Shown here in pieces: positions 43,228-56,570 of a stretch of 64,000 nucleotides of DNA. Origin of the DNA: Luidia sarsii (Eukaryota > Echinodermata > Asteroidea > Paxillosida > Luidiidae); contig OX465112.1 of the NCBI GenBank assembly GCA_949987565.1, forward strand, positions 12,044,536 to 12,108,535, written 5' to 3'. Both the position numbers and the translations under genes were made by a program. The notes under the pieces are model-generated. The model was not told the origin of the DNA. It saw only the letters and a program-made list of their open reading frames with translations, and did not search any database. How positions within the stretch are numbered: position 1 is the first letter of the stretch; each line of letters begins with the position of its first letter.

Positions 43228-43360
43228 TGTAAAGTTCAGCCAGCGAAGAAGAGAAAACCAGCCCCCAGCCAGTGTGGGTACCTAACGTTGTGTCGTATTG
43301 TCTGTTCGGATGTCGACCGACCGTCGAGGACGGCGTTATGATATATGACCACCCCCAACG
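43228..43360 (-). promoter_or_regulatory. Putative PKHD1L1 5' UTR and core promoter
   Basis: In gene sense a TATA-like GGTCATATATCATAA at about 43337-43351 lies 110-125 nt upstream of the ATG. A start site about 30 nt downstream would give a 5' UTR near 80 nt. No transcript evidence; inferred from position only. Confidence 0.3.
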
Positions 43361-44098
43361 CTCCAGGGACCTCCCGCAATGTCATTTTGTAAAAGAAAGA
43401 GACGTCAACAACTCCCGCGGACTATCAAGTTCCCACCACTATAAACAGTGGGCTTCTGAATTGCGTCGTTTATCATTCTTTTGTTCCAGCCTGTCGGAGA
43501 ACAGTGAGGTCACTACCGGTTACTGCTTGAGTAAATACAAGATTTTACGCTGCCGTGGAAATTTTGGAGTGTGTATTGTTTGACCAGATGACGGTACGCA
43601 ATTTCTGTGTGTATTTTAGGAACACATTTTTTGCGGAGAAAGATTTTACTGATAGGTTAGGCCTGTATAAAGGTTAGGCCTGTATGGTTGGTCCAGAACC
43701 CTATTATAATATCGATCTTAAGATTTTCGAATCTATGCCACAAGCCTGCAATTGCCTATAATGGCGAAACATGAAAAAGAGTGATTCGAGACGATTCGTA
43801 ATAGGGTCTATACTATGACTACATGTACTTCTGAAACCACAAACAGTGGCTTACCAACACACAATAAAAACCTCGTCTGATACGACTGGACAGTATTGCT
43901 AACTGAGACACCTCAGCTTTGTGTCGGTGTCTATCAATTATAAAGTTTAAAGGATGTCCCACAATATCATAGCATAGGGGATGTACCTCATTAGAAAAGC
44001 ACATTTCCAAGGCCACGCCGTGATGAGGAGGCAAGCCATACATTGTGTGCGTATGATACAATGGATACATATAGGGCTGTCAGTTCCTTTCCTCGTCT
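43361..44098. other. Upstream flank
   Basis: No gene or repeat family recognised. Confidence 0.4.
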
Positions 44099-44278
44099 GT
44101 GCAGCTCCTCGGCGTCAGCACGCTCTTCAACGTCAACGTGCTCCCCTAGCTTCCTTAATAATTATTGTCGGACAGTGCGGACCAAGCGCGCTCGCTGTGC
44201 GGCACGGGTACTACCTGACCAAAGTATTGGAGGACTAGGGAGCATGTTGAAAAGAGCGTGTTGACACCGAGGAGCTGC
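44099..44278. mobile_element. Small foldback, CAGCTCCTCGGCGTCAGCAC ends
   Basis: Left GCAGCTCCTCGGCGTCAGCA CGCTCTTCAAC and right GAAAAGAGCGTGTTGACACC GAGGAGCTGC are inverted copies (about 45 bp arms), with a GC-rich loop. Confidence 0.7.
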
Positions 44279-45695
44279 ATACTTGCCGCCTTTCGACCTT
44301 TCAATCCCTAACCTTTCAACCTCTATAGCCACGTAGGCATTTACCCATTCACTGCTGGATGGACTAGAGAGTTTTCCAGCTTGTGGCCCGAGTGGGCTTC
44401 GAACTGCAGACGAACCGATCGCACACGGCGCCTCCATTATCTATAGGCCCTTATAGCTCGTACTAATTTTATCGAACTTCAAAAGTGTCTCCCCTCCCAC
44501 TTGAGAATGGCTCCTGTTCATTAAGTGGGACCAGATAAAAGCCCTTTTGAGTCCGGGAGTAAACATGGGCTCGCTTTCACGAATGGAGAAAGAACGAAGA
44601 TTTACCCCTCCGTGGAACAAACAGTGATGGGTCTAAGTTCGTTTACACACCCTACTCGAGGGCCCTTATCAGCCGTCAAAATGTTAAACAACTGTCATGT
44701 CCGCAGTTATTATTTTTCCATCTTTTCTTCGCTTTATTGAATCTGACTTGATATCCAGATGAATGATCGCTCTACCGAAACAGAGAAACCACAGACTGGG
44801 GAGAAACCCAGGCAAAATCATGGAAAGATTGCTTGTTTATTTGTTTGTTAGAAGCGTTGCCGTGGCGACAATCGAACTCGCCAGAGCTATTAATAATTTT
44901 GCTGGCAATATGTTATTGTATCGATTTTTTTATTTTTTGGGGACGGCGTCTGAATTGGCTTGATCCTTTTGACAGAAGTTTAAACAAAGATGAATGTCCT
45001 GCTCGGATCGTAACGTCAGTCTCTGTAGATTTTTGAGATAAACAAAATAATGGAGAAAGATATAAAGGCCTAGGTGAATCAGAAGAGGAAGGTTGAAGAG
45101 ATAGCATCATAAACCAATTTACGTTGGTCATGTGCACCAGCCAGTTTCTGACATAGAAAATGTCACTTTGGAGTCGTATAAAAGCAGAGGGTTTACTTTG
45201 AAGGTTGTTCTTTCAATGGTGTACAACGTGCGCAAGCTTTATAGGCTAAGTCTCTTTAATCCATTTTAAATGCATAATGTTTCCGTAAAGAAAATGGGCA
45301 GGAGGCAATGGTATGGCGTGCCAAATCAGTTGTTTTATTTCTACATTTAGCATAAATGATTCATTTTACGAATAATAATCTGTTAAGAGTCCACAGTTTA
45401 TCTAAAGATACAGTACAAGGGAAACAATCTTATTTCATCCCCCAGCTGAAAGCAGTTCAGAGTCCAAGCGCATTACCAAAATTCACAACAGACAGCTGTC
45501 AAGACTTGGTCATTTGGTTAAATTGCGACATGTATTTGTCCAATTTATCGATTTCAAATCCTTTCTGTCTGTCTAGCTAAATAATATTGTAATAATATCA
45601 TTGATGATTTGACCTTTAAACCATAACATTTTGAATAAGGTAAGGCCATGAATTATCATTATTGCATACATTTTTATTTTATTTTCATTGTTAGT
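44279..45695. other. Intergenic stretch
   Basis: No gene seen. A diverged forward hammerhead-like motif (ATGTCCTGCTCGGATCGTAA CGTCAGTC) lies at 44992-45028. Confidence 0.45.
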
Positions 45696-45699
45696 CCGT

Positions 45700-45998
45700 T
45701 CCCCCAAATGGATGGGTGATTCCATGCTGGCAAGTGTAGTGGTCCATTGCTCAAAGTGTGTCTGTCCATTGCTCCAAATGCATGGGGCCAGTCCATTCCT
45801 CCAAATGCATGGGGCCAGTCCATTCCTCCAAGTGGATCGTAATTCCTCCAAGTGACGCTCCATTCCTCCAAGTGGATTTATCCATTCTTCCAAGTGGATC
45901 GTAATTCCTCCAAGTGGGTCGGTCAGTTCCTCCAATAAAGTGGGTCGGTCCATTCCTCCAAGTGTCTGTTTGTTCCTCCAAGGGCAACCACTCATTTT
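45700..45998. repeat. Degenerate 20-30-bp tandem array
   Basis: CCATTCCTCCAAGTGGATC and related units (CCATTCCTCCAAATGCATGG) about 13 times. The minus strand stays open in more than one frame because of the repeat. Confidence 0.9.
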
Positions 45999-48955
45999 GC
46001 TGCAGTGAGAAAAAGATCACATTGCAATTTTCATTGTTAGTACAATAATTAATTTTTCTTTAACATTTCAGCAACAAAGAATAAAATAAGCAAGCAAGTT
46101 TGGAGGAAATCAGAATTTTAATTGATCAAGGTGTGATGCAATGTCATTTTAATCCAATACACAGTGGGTCATGATTTGTTACAAGAAAAGCAAACTCACC
46201 TGGGTGGATATCTTCTTGTCTGCTTTGACCTTCGACCTTCCTCCTCCATCGACCACCAGAAGCAGAAGAAGGCATGGTAATATTGATCTCTCATCCTGGC
46301 TGTGACCAAGAACTGGCAGATCTCATCTCTCCATTGTGGCACCGTGGTTGCTGAAATTTAGGGGCACCCATACACACCTACTCATGCAAGAGAGAAGACT
46401 AAAACACACAACAAAACAACAAGCCATAAAGCTACAGCTTTCTACCAATTTTACAGAGAGACCAATGCCTCCTGTTTTTAGGTATACTTTTTCATATGAA
46501 ACATTTCTCATGGACCCGGTTTTGTACCGTAATTTGACCATGACCATGAAGACAAGAAACCATGACAAGAACTGGTTATTACAAATTTCATCAAATACCA
46601 AGCAAGAAAGCTACAGTTTCTACCAATGTTACAGAGAGACCATTTAAGTACGACTTAAATAGTCGACTTAAGTACGACTTAAGTACGACTTAAATGGTCG
46701 ACTTAAGTTTGTTACGACTGCTGATACGGTTTGAAGAGCGCCACCACGCAGCGACGGAAATTTCAGACACAACCACCGCCGCTTGGTGGCACCCCATTCG
46801 CCCTCAAACCGCAGGCTCAATAACAGCCCTAATTAGTTTGCCCTGTCCCATTATACGTCCCTCACAACAAAGACCTAACCTATGGAAGTTTTAGTGTGGT
46901 TACGGTTTACTCTTTAGTTATTAGATAGTTAGTGCCTAGTGGTTAATGTGAGAGGAAGAAAGAGAAGATAAGAGAAGAGACGAGAAGAGTGTGTTAAGAA
47001 TTAATGCCAAAGAGGCATGTTATAAAGTCCCATATGCACCTTGCAAGTTGATGTGACATTAGGTGTGACATCTTCCTAAACTAATAATCATATAACTACA
47101 TAAAAAATACATAACATGGAACGACCCTCAACTTTTAGATCAAGGGCTCCTGCAGGCCCTTAAAACAATACCGGTTGCTACACTTGAAATCATTTATTAT
47201 GAAAAGCACATTAACCAAAATATTTATTGATTTCATAAACCGAATATGAGTCAGTGTACACATTTCACTTTATCTTCTAGTGTCCTCAATTTGTAAGGCA
47301 AAGTGTCCCAAAACTGTAACACTGGATGGTGTCCCGATGATGATGATAGACATGGAGTCACTCTGTAGCTGTAGTCTAGGCACGGTTGATTGATCAAATA
47401 CTTGGCTCCAGCACTCTGATACATAGGCTGGTAGGTGCTGGTAGGTGCTTCTTAGAAGACAACAACCGCTCCCAACACAAAAGTCATTCATCCTCTTGCC
47501 TGTCCAATATTGCTGATTGTGCTCCACCGCATCCTCATCTTCAACAGCTCTCCCCGTTTAAAACATACCACAAGGCAACACACAAGGCAACGGAAGAAAA
47601 CTGAACACCCAACGCCGAGACAGCAGCATCCATCCAAAAGGCATCATCAGCTTTTGACTCAAGAAGGCTTGAAAGTCCAATTGTAGCAAAATTTTACATT
47701 ATTGAAAAGCAGACTTATTTATTCAAAATTGTATTGGATAAACAATATTAAACATTATCAAACATTATTATTTTTGACAAAAGATTTCTTTATAACTAAA
47801 ATATATAACTCATCTTGAGAGATCAAAAATCCAAGTTGATGTATCTTCCAAAAATGTGAAGTGTATTATCCTGAAACTTTAAAGCAAAGGAAATTTGACA
47901 AGACCAGAACTTGTACTCAAGGCATAATGTCTGTCCATCCATCTGTCTGAGATTTTGTTTAATTTTCCATACCATTTTTATGAATTATTTAAGGGTCTCT
48001 GATCCAACATCTACCATAATCCTATTTCAATGGTTTTTAATTTCGAGGGAAAAAAATTCCTTTCCCAAATGTTCTCATCCCATTCATCCCACCCCATAAA
48101 CCTTCTTACCCTATTCTTTTTACCCCTTAAACCACCTTAGCCTATACACCTTACCCCATAAACCTAATCCTACCATTCAAAGCATGCTTTGACCTATAGC
48201 CTAACCCCTCGAAGCCTATCTTCTAAACCAAATCTAAGACCTGAATCTCACTCCTCCTCCTCCCCCTCCTCGGCCCTCCTCCTCCTCGTCTGCCTCCTCC
48301 TCCAGACACCGTCTGAAACAATACAAGAAGAAACAATAATCAGTGTTCATCTTTAACACAATGGAGGTGGCATGATGGGCTGAAATATCAAAATATTGTG
48401 CTTCCCTGGTGGTCGAGAGAAAATGAGGATTCAAACTTGGAGTGAAGCAGCCTTGGAGAAGAAAATCTGTGGAAGGGACTATCTCAGCTAAGGAGGGAAC
48501 ATGATGCACCAGATGCATGTAGGTAGGGAAACAGCAGAACTGCCAGAGAGGCTAGCGTTGGATTGTTCACCCAGGCATGTCACTGGTGAGTGCACCATGC
48601 GAGAGCCAGCAGGCAGGCTAGTGCAAAGGGTACAGATCCCATAAGTGAGCTGAGGGAGGGAAATTAAGGATGGGAGCGGGCGAGCAGTCCATGGTATGGA
48701 TGACGGCCTGGACTGTATCTGGAAGACTGTCTGCCAGGTTTTCACCCATGAAGGCAGTTTGAGCCTTGTGAACTGCACTGTGTCGATAGATCTCTTTGAG
48801 CTCACAGGCAGGTCAGGTAAACTACTGATCCATGGTGGATGATGACATCTGCTTGCTGCCAATTGACAGTGTGAAACCTCAGCACAGGTGTGCTCTACAA
48901 CTGAAAAGGGAAGAAGATTACAGAGGAAAAATTAAGGCAAACTTTCAATATCCTT
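45999..48955. other. Intergenic stretch
   Basis: No convincing gene. Contains a direct repeat (GCTACAG.TTTCTACCAA..TTACAGAGAGACCA at 46430 and 46608) and a small palindromic tandem, TTAAGTACGACTTAAATAGT CGAC, at 46641-46710. Confidence 0.45.
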
Positions 48956-48959
48956 TGTT

Positions 48960-49005
48960 CCTTGTTTCATCAGGGTCAAGCAAATTTGCTTGACCCTGAA
49001 ACAAG
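48960..49005. repeat. Near-perfect palindrome
   Basis: CCTTGTTTCATCAGGGTCAA GCAAA directly abuts its reverse complement (TTTGCTTGACCCTG AAACAAGG), apart from a 3-nt difference. The segment TGACCCTGAAACAAGGA is echoed at 49371-49387. Confidence 0.85.
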
Positions 49006-50950
49006 GAATCTCTCTTGACAGGGCCACTGACAAAAGTGGGGGTAATGAATACCAAAAATGAACCAAAGTGATGTATAGGTAGACAGATGCGAAAGTAATG
49101 TAGACATGTGTTTCAGTATTTGACTGTTTGCTGAATTGTTGTGATTGATTGTGGTTTGAATCCCTGCTTCTTGTTTGTTTGTCTGTTTGTCTGTATGGCT
49201 TTTGTTTTTGTAAATTAAATTACCAAATTAGTGTTTTATTTATTTATACATAATTATATGTCTCCTGTAACTGCCATTTTGTTTTTATTGGATGATATTA
49301 ATTAATAAGAATAAGAGTAAGAATAAGATTGGACTCTAAGAAAAGAAGACACTGGCAAGAAGCTGTGCTTGATCCTGAAACAAGGATTAAAATCTCTTCA
49401 CATGGCAAACTAGCAAAGGTGGGGGTCACAGGGCTAGGTGGAAATAAAAACGTCCCTTCCCCCAATGGCAGGACAAGAATAAAAATAGGAATCAGCAACA
49501 CCAGGGTTGGTGAATTGAGAGGAAGCAAGAGAGGAAAATGCTCAAGCAGCACAGTTGGTCCAGGTAGATTCCATCCCATTCAACTGGCTGTGATACTTCA
49601 TCAGGATTTGTATTGGCCATGTCTGGGATGACAGAATTCTCGAAAGGTCAGGATGCTGTGAGACTGATAGAAAACCCAGATGTCTCAAGCACAGGTGTAA
49701 GACATGTTATGGGTTTAAGCAAAACCAGATGGTGGAAACAAATAAATTCCCGCAAAGAACAGGGAAATTAAAATTGGCAGTCAAGGAAGAGCAAATGAAA
49801 TTATAGTAGCTCCTCATAAGATCAGAGAATTTCTTGACAGAAGATGACAATAACAGGCCTAGAATAGACACTGCTCAGCCCCTTGGAGTAATTTGTAAAA
49901 GGGGTTTGCCCATACTTTCAGAAGTAACAGGCAGGCGGACTGGCTATACCCTTTGTTTCATCTGTGAAAGGGGGAAAAAGTCTTGATATCAGCCGATACC
50001 TCTTCATTGTGGTATTCCTCCTAACATACATGTACATGTAGGAGCATTAACATTCTGATTTGATGTGTCTGGTTTGCATTAGAAAGAATGAGATGTATGC
50101 ATCATTTTGAAATAGACACTAAGGGAATTTCTCCCAAAGACTCCCCCCAAATATAAATGAATAATAAAAATTATGAAAAACCAATTTGTCTTCTGTTTTT
50201 GATATTTATAAAGCATATTGATTGTTGGCAAAGGCCAACTCACCCCATGAAATATTTCATGCAGTTGGTGAAAAGACTCAATTTTTAGCTGCCTTGGTCA
50301 AATCCATGAGAAAAAGCTGATGAGGCTTTCTGGAATTTTAGAGATGAATGAACAGAATGAACGGAAACCCAAATCAAACATTCAAATCAGACATTTAAGA
50401 AAAACATTAGATGGATTATAAAAAGAAATACCAAGTAATAATATAGGATAAACAAAACTGCCTTGTGTACTCAAGGCACATATCCATACTGCACACAAAT
50501 TGTGAAAGGTCATCTTTCTTAGGATTACAACTTGGCAAAATGCAGTTCATATCAAGGGACAGAATCAGACCAGTTACATGTTGAATATTTTAAAATCATA
50601 GCACATAATAATCATGAATTACTCCATTAAAAATTAACTGCCAAGATATGTTTATAGGTACTTTCATAAAAACACAAAATCAACACCTTAATATTATAGT
50701 CTTATGGGCCATTTTGGGGAACTACTGACCAGTGACTCCACCTTCAGGGGACTTTTTTTATAAAACATACATCTTTGGGAAGGATTTGTTTCAACTTCAA
50801 GTGGCAGGTCATGCAGGGGCCATTTGTTGTTCTTGATGATCCAGCCATAGGTTAATCAGTGATGAAATATACATGTAGCTCTATTATATTTGCTTTGATT
50901 GGTGCAGGGTGATGCACTTTCCTCTAACCAGACAGGGCCCCTGATAGATA
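49006..50950. other. Intergenic stretch
   Basis: No gene recognised. A 100-codon open frame at 49329-49631 (+) has no family signature that I can see. Confidence 0.4.
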
Positions 50951-50954
50951 CACA

Positions 50955-51400
50955 TACTGTGCAAAGGCCAGCCCTTGTCCTTTGATTACATGGCCTCAGC
51001 AAACCAGCCTCAATCTTCCTGCACCACAGGCAAACCTATGCTGATTTTAATTTGAGACACATTATACAATAGGAAGGCCAGCCCTTGTACTTTGACTACA
51101 TGGCCTCAGCAAACCAGTATCAATCTTCCTGCATCACAGACCTATGCTTATTTTGATTTGAGACACATTTTACAATAGGAAGGCCAGCCCTTGTCCTTTG
51201 ACTACATGGCGTCAGCAAACCAGCATCAATCTTCCTGCATCACAGGAAGATCTATGCTGAATTTGAGTCACATATACTACAGGAAGGCCAGCCATAGTCC
51301 CTTGACGCCATATGACCTCAGCTAACCAGCATAAATCTTCCTGTAACACAGGCAAACCTACTGTATGCTGATTTTGTTTTGAGGGCAACAGATTTTGGGC
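50955..51400. repeat. 108-bp tandem array, about four copies
   Basis: AGGCCAGCCCTTGTCCTTTG then TACATGGCCTCAGCAAACCA and CAATCTTCCTGCA recur near 50963, 51077, 51180 and 51284, with progressive divergence to the right. Confidence 0.93.
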
Positions 51401-52110
51401 CATCCTTTTTGCACAGCCAGACCAGCGTTTACATCTTCAGACAATCATGAAGTTGTCTATGCATGCTGTCCAACTGGCACAAGCCATGTGTGTTCCAATT
51501 TCAAGCTGGGCCCTGTGAGGTAGGCCTACATTAAGTTAAGATCAGTCAGCTCCAGACCCTCAACTTCAAGATCTCAGCTCAAAAAAGGCTTTATCAGAGA
51601 GATATATACATGCAATGAGATGCTTGTAAACATTTTTAGGGTAATAGTTTCTGGAACCATCTTTCAATCACCACTGACATACTCCCCTTGACCGTATCAA
51701 TTACTCTACCAGCAAGCTAGTGAATTTTGTATCATGAAGTACTCTTTATTCACTTGTACACTTTCTCTGCTGCTGATTTAGGTTACAGAAATAATACAAA
51801 TTTCAACATGTCCCTGCGATTTAACATACCGGTAGATAGTTTTTGTTTCAGTTATTATTGTGTTGGTGGTTAGGGCCTGGCATTTATAAAACAAAAAAAT
51901 TAATATACTTTTAAACTGGTCTATTTTAGTTTTTCATGTTTCTTTCTCTATGATCCAACATTGGGGCTACTTAAGAAGATTTGGCATATCCATATACCTT
52001 TTATCCTTTTAAATAATTATTTGGTTGGGTTTGTTTTGGTCATGCCGTAGAGAAATGTCCAGCCAGACATGTGCTATAATTATGCTGTGTGCTTTTCCAC
52101 ACTGCCTGCA
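51401..52110. other. Intergenic stretch
   Basis: AT-rich; nothing recognised. Confidence 0.45.
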
Positions 52111-52114
52111 AGAA

Positions 52115-52205
52115 TTAAATGGGCAGCTTGGGCAGGATTCGAACCTGCGCTTCCTGCTTTCTACAGCAGCCATCTTAGCCACTTGACCACCGAGCTGCTT
52201 AATTT
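52115..52205 (-). repeat. tRNA-derived SINE head (family 2)
   Basis: In reverse: AAGCAGCTCGGTGGTCAAGT GGCTAAGATGGCTGC, AGAAAGCAGGAAGCG, CAGGTTCGAATCCTGCCCAA. Both A and B boxes are near-perfect, the best-preserved tRNA-like head in the window. Confidence 0.75.
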
Positions 52206-55200
52206 AAGGTCTTGCCAGCAGTCTGGAAGAGCACCACACCAAAATGCTTGTGGTCACTCAAGGTGACGCTACTCTTAAACTTCATTGTATTTCTTGCAAT
52301 AGGACAACCAGCATGGATACATTTTGCATGCATGCAAGTTGTCCTATAAAACCAAACTTCACTGATGTGTCTTCGGAAACATTTCAATAATAATAAAACA
52401 TGACATTTTGAAGGCACTTAATACAGCTGTTTCTAAGCGCACCATTGTCTGTCAACAAATCACAACCAATAAATAACCGAATTATGTTTTCAATACTGTA
52501 AATTATACATGAAGAACAATGAACAAAAATTAGAACATACATAAGATGGTGTGCACCTCCCTCGACCGACTCAAAACGTAGGGGGTAGGGTTGGGGCAAT
52601 TACAGAAAAAGCTCAATCGTCATATCTCCTTAATAGTACTAGATGCGAGGGTCAAAGAGGATTTGCCATGTAGGGTTAAATTGATAGTTTTCCATCGTCT
52701 TATTTTAAGTTGGATAAAACCCTCTTTTATGTCATGGGCATTTCTGTGTGCTTTTTGCACTCTCCGTCTATACGAGCAGCATTTCGTAAACTTTGAAAGA
52801 GGAAATATGTATGAATGAGGAAGGCCAGAAAAAATTTATTCCAAGCGTTCACTCTTCACTCTCCAACCAGGTGAAAGCCTGACTTTACCACTACTAATAA
52901 ACATGTTTTTTTTGTGGTTTTTTTTTTTTCAAAAAAAAAAAAAACCAAAAATATCTACCCATGATGAACCATGCTGATCGAGACTTATGTAAATCATTGA
53001 CACTGATTGACTTGAATACTCCTCACCAAATAGGCGCATTAAGGCCAACTTACCACCATGTGGGGCTGGTCCGCACTTCATATTCAGATCAAGTGCTCAT
53101 CGGTGTCATTTACTTGCCATATTAAGATATGTACATGATACTGAATTTATACATTCATCAATTACACCATGGTCTTCATGCTGCAGAGTATGACACAAGT
53201 TTTCCACTGGCTATGCTCATTGCCAAAAGGCTACAATATTGTATTCACACATCCTCTTAGAAAATAAAACAAAGTCATTACGATTTAAACAAGATAGTTG
53301 TGGAAAACAAAATGGTTGAATAGAAAAAAATCAACAAGAATCAGGAATGATGACGCTATTTAGTTCAAAGGAATACCATAATGAAGAGGTGTATGAATAA
53401 CCTCATTTTCAGATGTCAGTACATCTAACAGCACAACCAACACATTGGCTGCTCGGGAGCTTTGCATACGAATTAGCCACTCCCGATGTACCGAAATCAA
53501 ATGAAGAAGGTAATACTTGTCTGCACATACCTAACTACATCATCCTAAAAACAAGGCCAAACCTTTCCACGGGACCACACCAGGGCGGGTTATACAAGGC
53601 TTGAAAGGGGCCAAAAGAAAGTTTCTTGCACCCAAGAAGCCAGCCATAACAAGGAGACAGGAATTAGAAAGAGTCAGACCTCGGAGAGAAAAAAGTGTGC
53701 CAACAAATTGTAAATTGGAAAGAAAAGAATTTAGCATTTTCCCATATCTGGATATAACTGCATCATATTATCTGTGACTGCGATACATGTATAAATTCCT
53801 AAGGCGATGCACAAAGAAACTGGAAGGGTTGACAAGATAGATCTGAGTGTATGAGAAAGCTAAAGCTATGTTGCAAAAGTTGCCAGAAATGAGTTCCTTT
53901 AAGTGAAATAAAAGCAGTGTTTTTAAAGGAGTCAGAATTGACTTGAAAGGAAATAGGAGAATATAATGATGATGACAGGGTTCCGTGTGATGGTGAAGAT
54001 CGAGAGGCAGATTGCCATCAAAACCCTTCATATATACCTCCATCATGAAGACAATAAACACACTGTACAAACAAGACCCACACCATCAACTGGCACGCAG
54101 GTACAATGTAGATATCACCACCAAAATGGACCAGTGGAAAGCCCAACCATCCTGATTTCATGAAACACTGGGGCATCGCATGGGCTAGCACGCAAGGCCT
54201 AGCACGCATGGCCATCAATAGGTGGGGGGAATTTCAAAGTGTGTGGGGGGAACATCATATAATTTGTCTCCCCCACAAGAAAACCCCTTTTTGGTGATCA
54301 TAAATATCATAGGAAAGCACTTTTGTTCACATACTTTTTCTTACTCATAAAGTGCCTTTGAAACTACCAATTTAGTGTTTTCTACCCTACACCAGTGACC
54401 ACACCACACCACCAAAAAGTGGCCAGTCAAGGTGGAGGTCTTTTGTTATTTATTTATTTTGTGTCTTTTTATATTTCTTTTTTTGTCTTTTATACGTCTT
54501 TAGGTTTTTTTTCACCCAACTAAGTAGGTTGCCAGACATGAAGTAGGTTTTTTTCACCCATCTATTCATATTTTTATTTTCTGTTTTGTATGTTATCGTT
54601 AGGAATATCGCAGAGCAGAGTAAACACGTTTGTTTTGCTGTATACAACCAAACAACTTTCATCTGGCCAATAATGTAAATCATCAGGAAATACTTGACTT
54701 TTGGCACATCAATTTTATCAGCCATGTCACCTACTAAAAACACAGCCCAATGGCAATCCTGGTCACCAAAACAAGGGTTTGTTACCAGAAGTGAAAAGGT
54801 ATGCCACCCATTGATTGCTCTGAATCAAGACAATTGCTGTGTGTCATGCAATACATGCAGCACACAAGCAAGTCGATACTTCAGTAATGTTCCCCTCCCA
54901 AAAAATTGAAATGAATCGATGCCCATGGCAATACGCATCACCATAAATAGTGATATGTGCCTCTATCTGTTATATGCCTTTCTGTTTATATGCACATTCA
55001 AACTATTAACTGGAAAAACATGCCACATTACCCCATTATGATGCATCCCAGGGCTTCATGAAATCAGGGGAGTGCCTGCAAGCCCAGTAAGATCTACGAA
55101 ACACAACACAGTCCCACCAAGGCAATAAGCTCCTCCACAGGTGATTCCCTGGCAAGGTAAGTCTTCCAGATACAGTCCTCCTGTCACCTATAGCCAAGGA

Positions 55201-55555
55201 CCATCCACCCTGCACACCACCCTCAGTCTCCCCCAATAAGCCCACCCATGGGTACACTCTGTACCATTGGCACCATCCTGGCTCCTAGCCTTCGCACAGT
55301 GCACGTACCGGTGACACACCTGAGTGAGCATCCCAACACCATCTTCTCCAACAGTGCCACAGTCCCCCAACCTATATGCATCATCAGTGCACCAGGCCCC
55401 TTTCCAAGCTGAGAGAGCCACCTTCACCAGAATTCTCCCCTAAAGGACCACCACAACCCCCCTCCAGGTCAAAACCCAGCACTTTCTCCCAAAGACCAAG
55501 AAAGTAATGTCTAGATAATTTCAACAACAAAAATTTAATTCATGAAATTGAAATT
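52206..55555. other. Intergenic stretch
   Basis: No gene or abundant repeat recognised; a poly-T/poly-A tract lies at 52907-52945. Confidence 0.45.
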
Positions 55556-55858
55556 TAAAACCTCCAAATTTAGTGGGCCTGACATTTTGATCCTAGCAGG
55601 ACCTTTCGATAAGGCAGGGTTACCAGGACAAAACAGATACATGCATAAGAAGGGAGGGGTAGAGAGTGAATAGGACACTGATGATAAACAAAGGACAAAG
55701 ACGAAATCTGGTAGGGTGAGATCAAAGGGAAGGGCCCGGGCCCTGGAGTAGGATAGGGATTAATGAGAAGAGGGGGAAAGATCAAAGAGAGAAGTGTGGA
55801 GGAGCGAACACAAAAGAAGGATTATCAGTGAACATACAAGGTGTTAGTCATTACCCTC

Positions 55859-56248
55859 CTAGATGTTGAAGCCCTGTGGTTGAGTAGTCCGATGCTTCAT
55901 CCACATTTTCTCATGGCTAAGACGGACGGCATCACTACGGTGACCAAGTGATTCTATGCCCAAAACACTCATATCTGATATCGAATGATCAGGGAGATTG
56001 AAGTGATACCCAACAGGGGTATCAATTTTACCAGTTTTGATTGTAAACCTATGAACATAGATACGTTTTTTGAGGGTGATTTTGGTCTCACCAACATATT
56101 GAACATCACAAACTCTACAGGAGATGAGGTATGTAATGTTTGAGGTGGTGCATGTTACAGAGCCATGGGTCATGTGGGTTGTTCCAGAAGAATTTCCATT
56201 GAAAGTGTCTATTTCCTGGACATGTGTCTTGCAAACAGTGCATTTCAA
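55859..56248 (-). pseudogene. GIY-YIG endonuclease domain of a Penelope-like element
   Basis: Open frame of about 129 codons. A Cys pair (CTVC) is followed by TYLISCRVCDVQYVGET (degenerate GIY and YVG strands), KKRIYVHR, PVGYHFNLPDHSISD, and the typical C-terminal end MWMKHRTTQPQGFNI. In the family this domain nicks target DNA for insertion. Length and termini fit a complete GIY-YIG module, but an in-frame stop just upstream separates it from the connector region, so the copy is likely dead. Confidence 0.8.
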
Positions 56249-56255
56249 GGTACAC

Positions 56256-56570
56256 TTAGATGTACAAAATTAGGTGGGAGATGAAGTGTCCAAAGGGGGA
56301 GCCTCTGCTCTGAGGCCTCGAACAATAAGTCACACAGGTTACGGGGCATCTGAAAGCCAAAACAGACGAGTTTGGAATGGCACTGGCCAGACGATATGAA
56401 GTATGGAGAATGTGGTGGTGGTTTTCCTTAGTTATCTTTCTGAGAGGAGGAAGACAAGGGTGGTAGGAAGTAACCAAGGGAACCTTTGGATTGTCCTTGG
56501 GACCGGGTGACTTTTGATTTAGTACCGAACTTCTGGGAATGAAGTAGATTTTAGCAGTGGAATTCTTCAC
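56256..56570 (-). pseudogene. Penelope-like connector region, frameshifted
   Basis: VPLVTSYHPCLPPLRKITKE NHHHILHTSYRL is the family's conserved segment between reverse transcriptase and GIY-YIG. A frame change near 56320 and a stop near 56268 break it from the endonuclease part. Confidence 0.72.

Noticed and set aside
46194..46276. Candidate first coding exon on the minus strand (MPSSASGGRWRRKVEGQ, donor CCAG|GTGAGT)
   Set aside because: The next plausible acceptor (about 46008) gives a stop after two codons in phase, and the downstream frames are a tandem repeat. No homology recognised.
49329..49631. 100-codon plus-strand frame, basic N-terminus (MDSKKRRHWQEAVLDPETRI)
   Set aside because: No recognisable domain, no splice context, AT-rich surroundings; could be a chance frame. 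Listed only as unassigned sequence.
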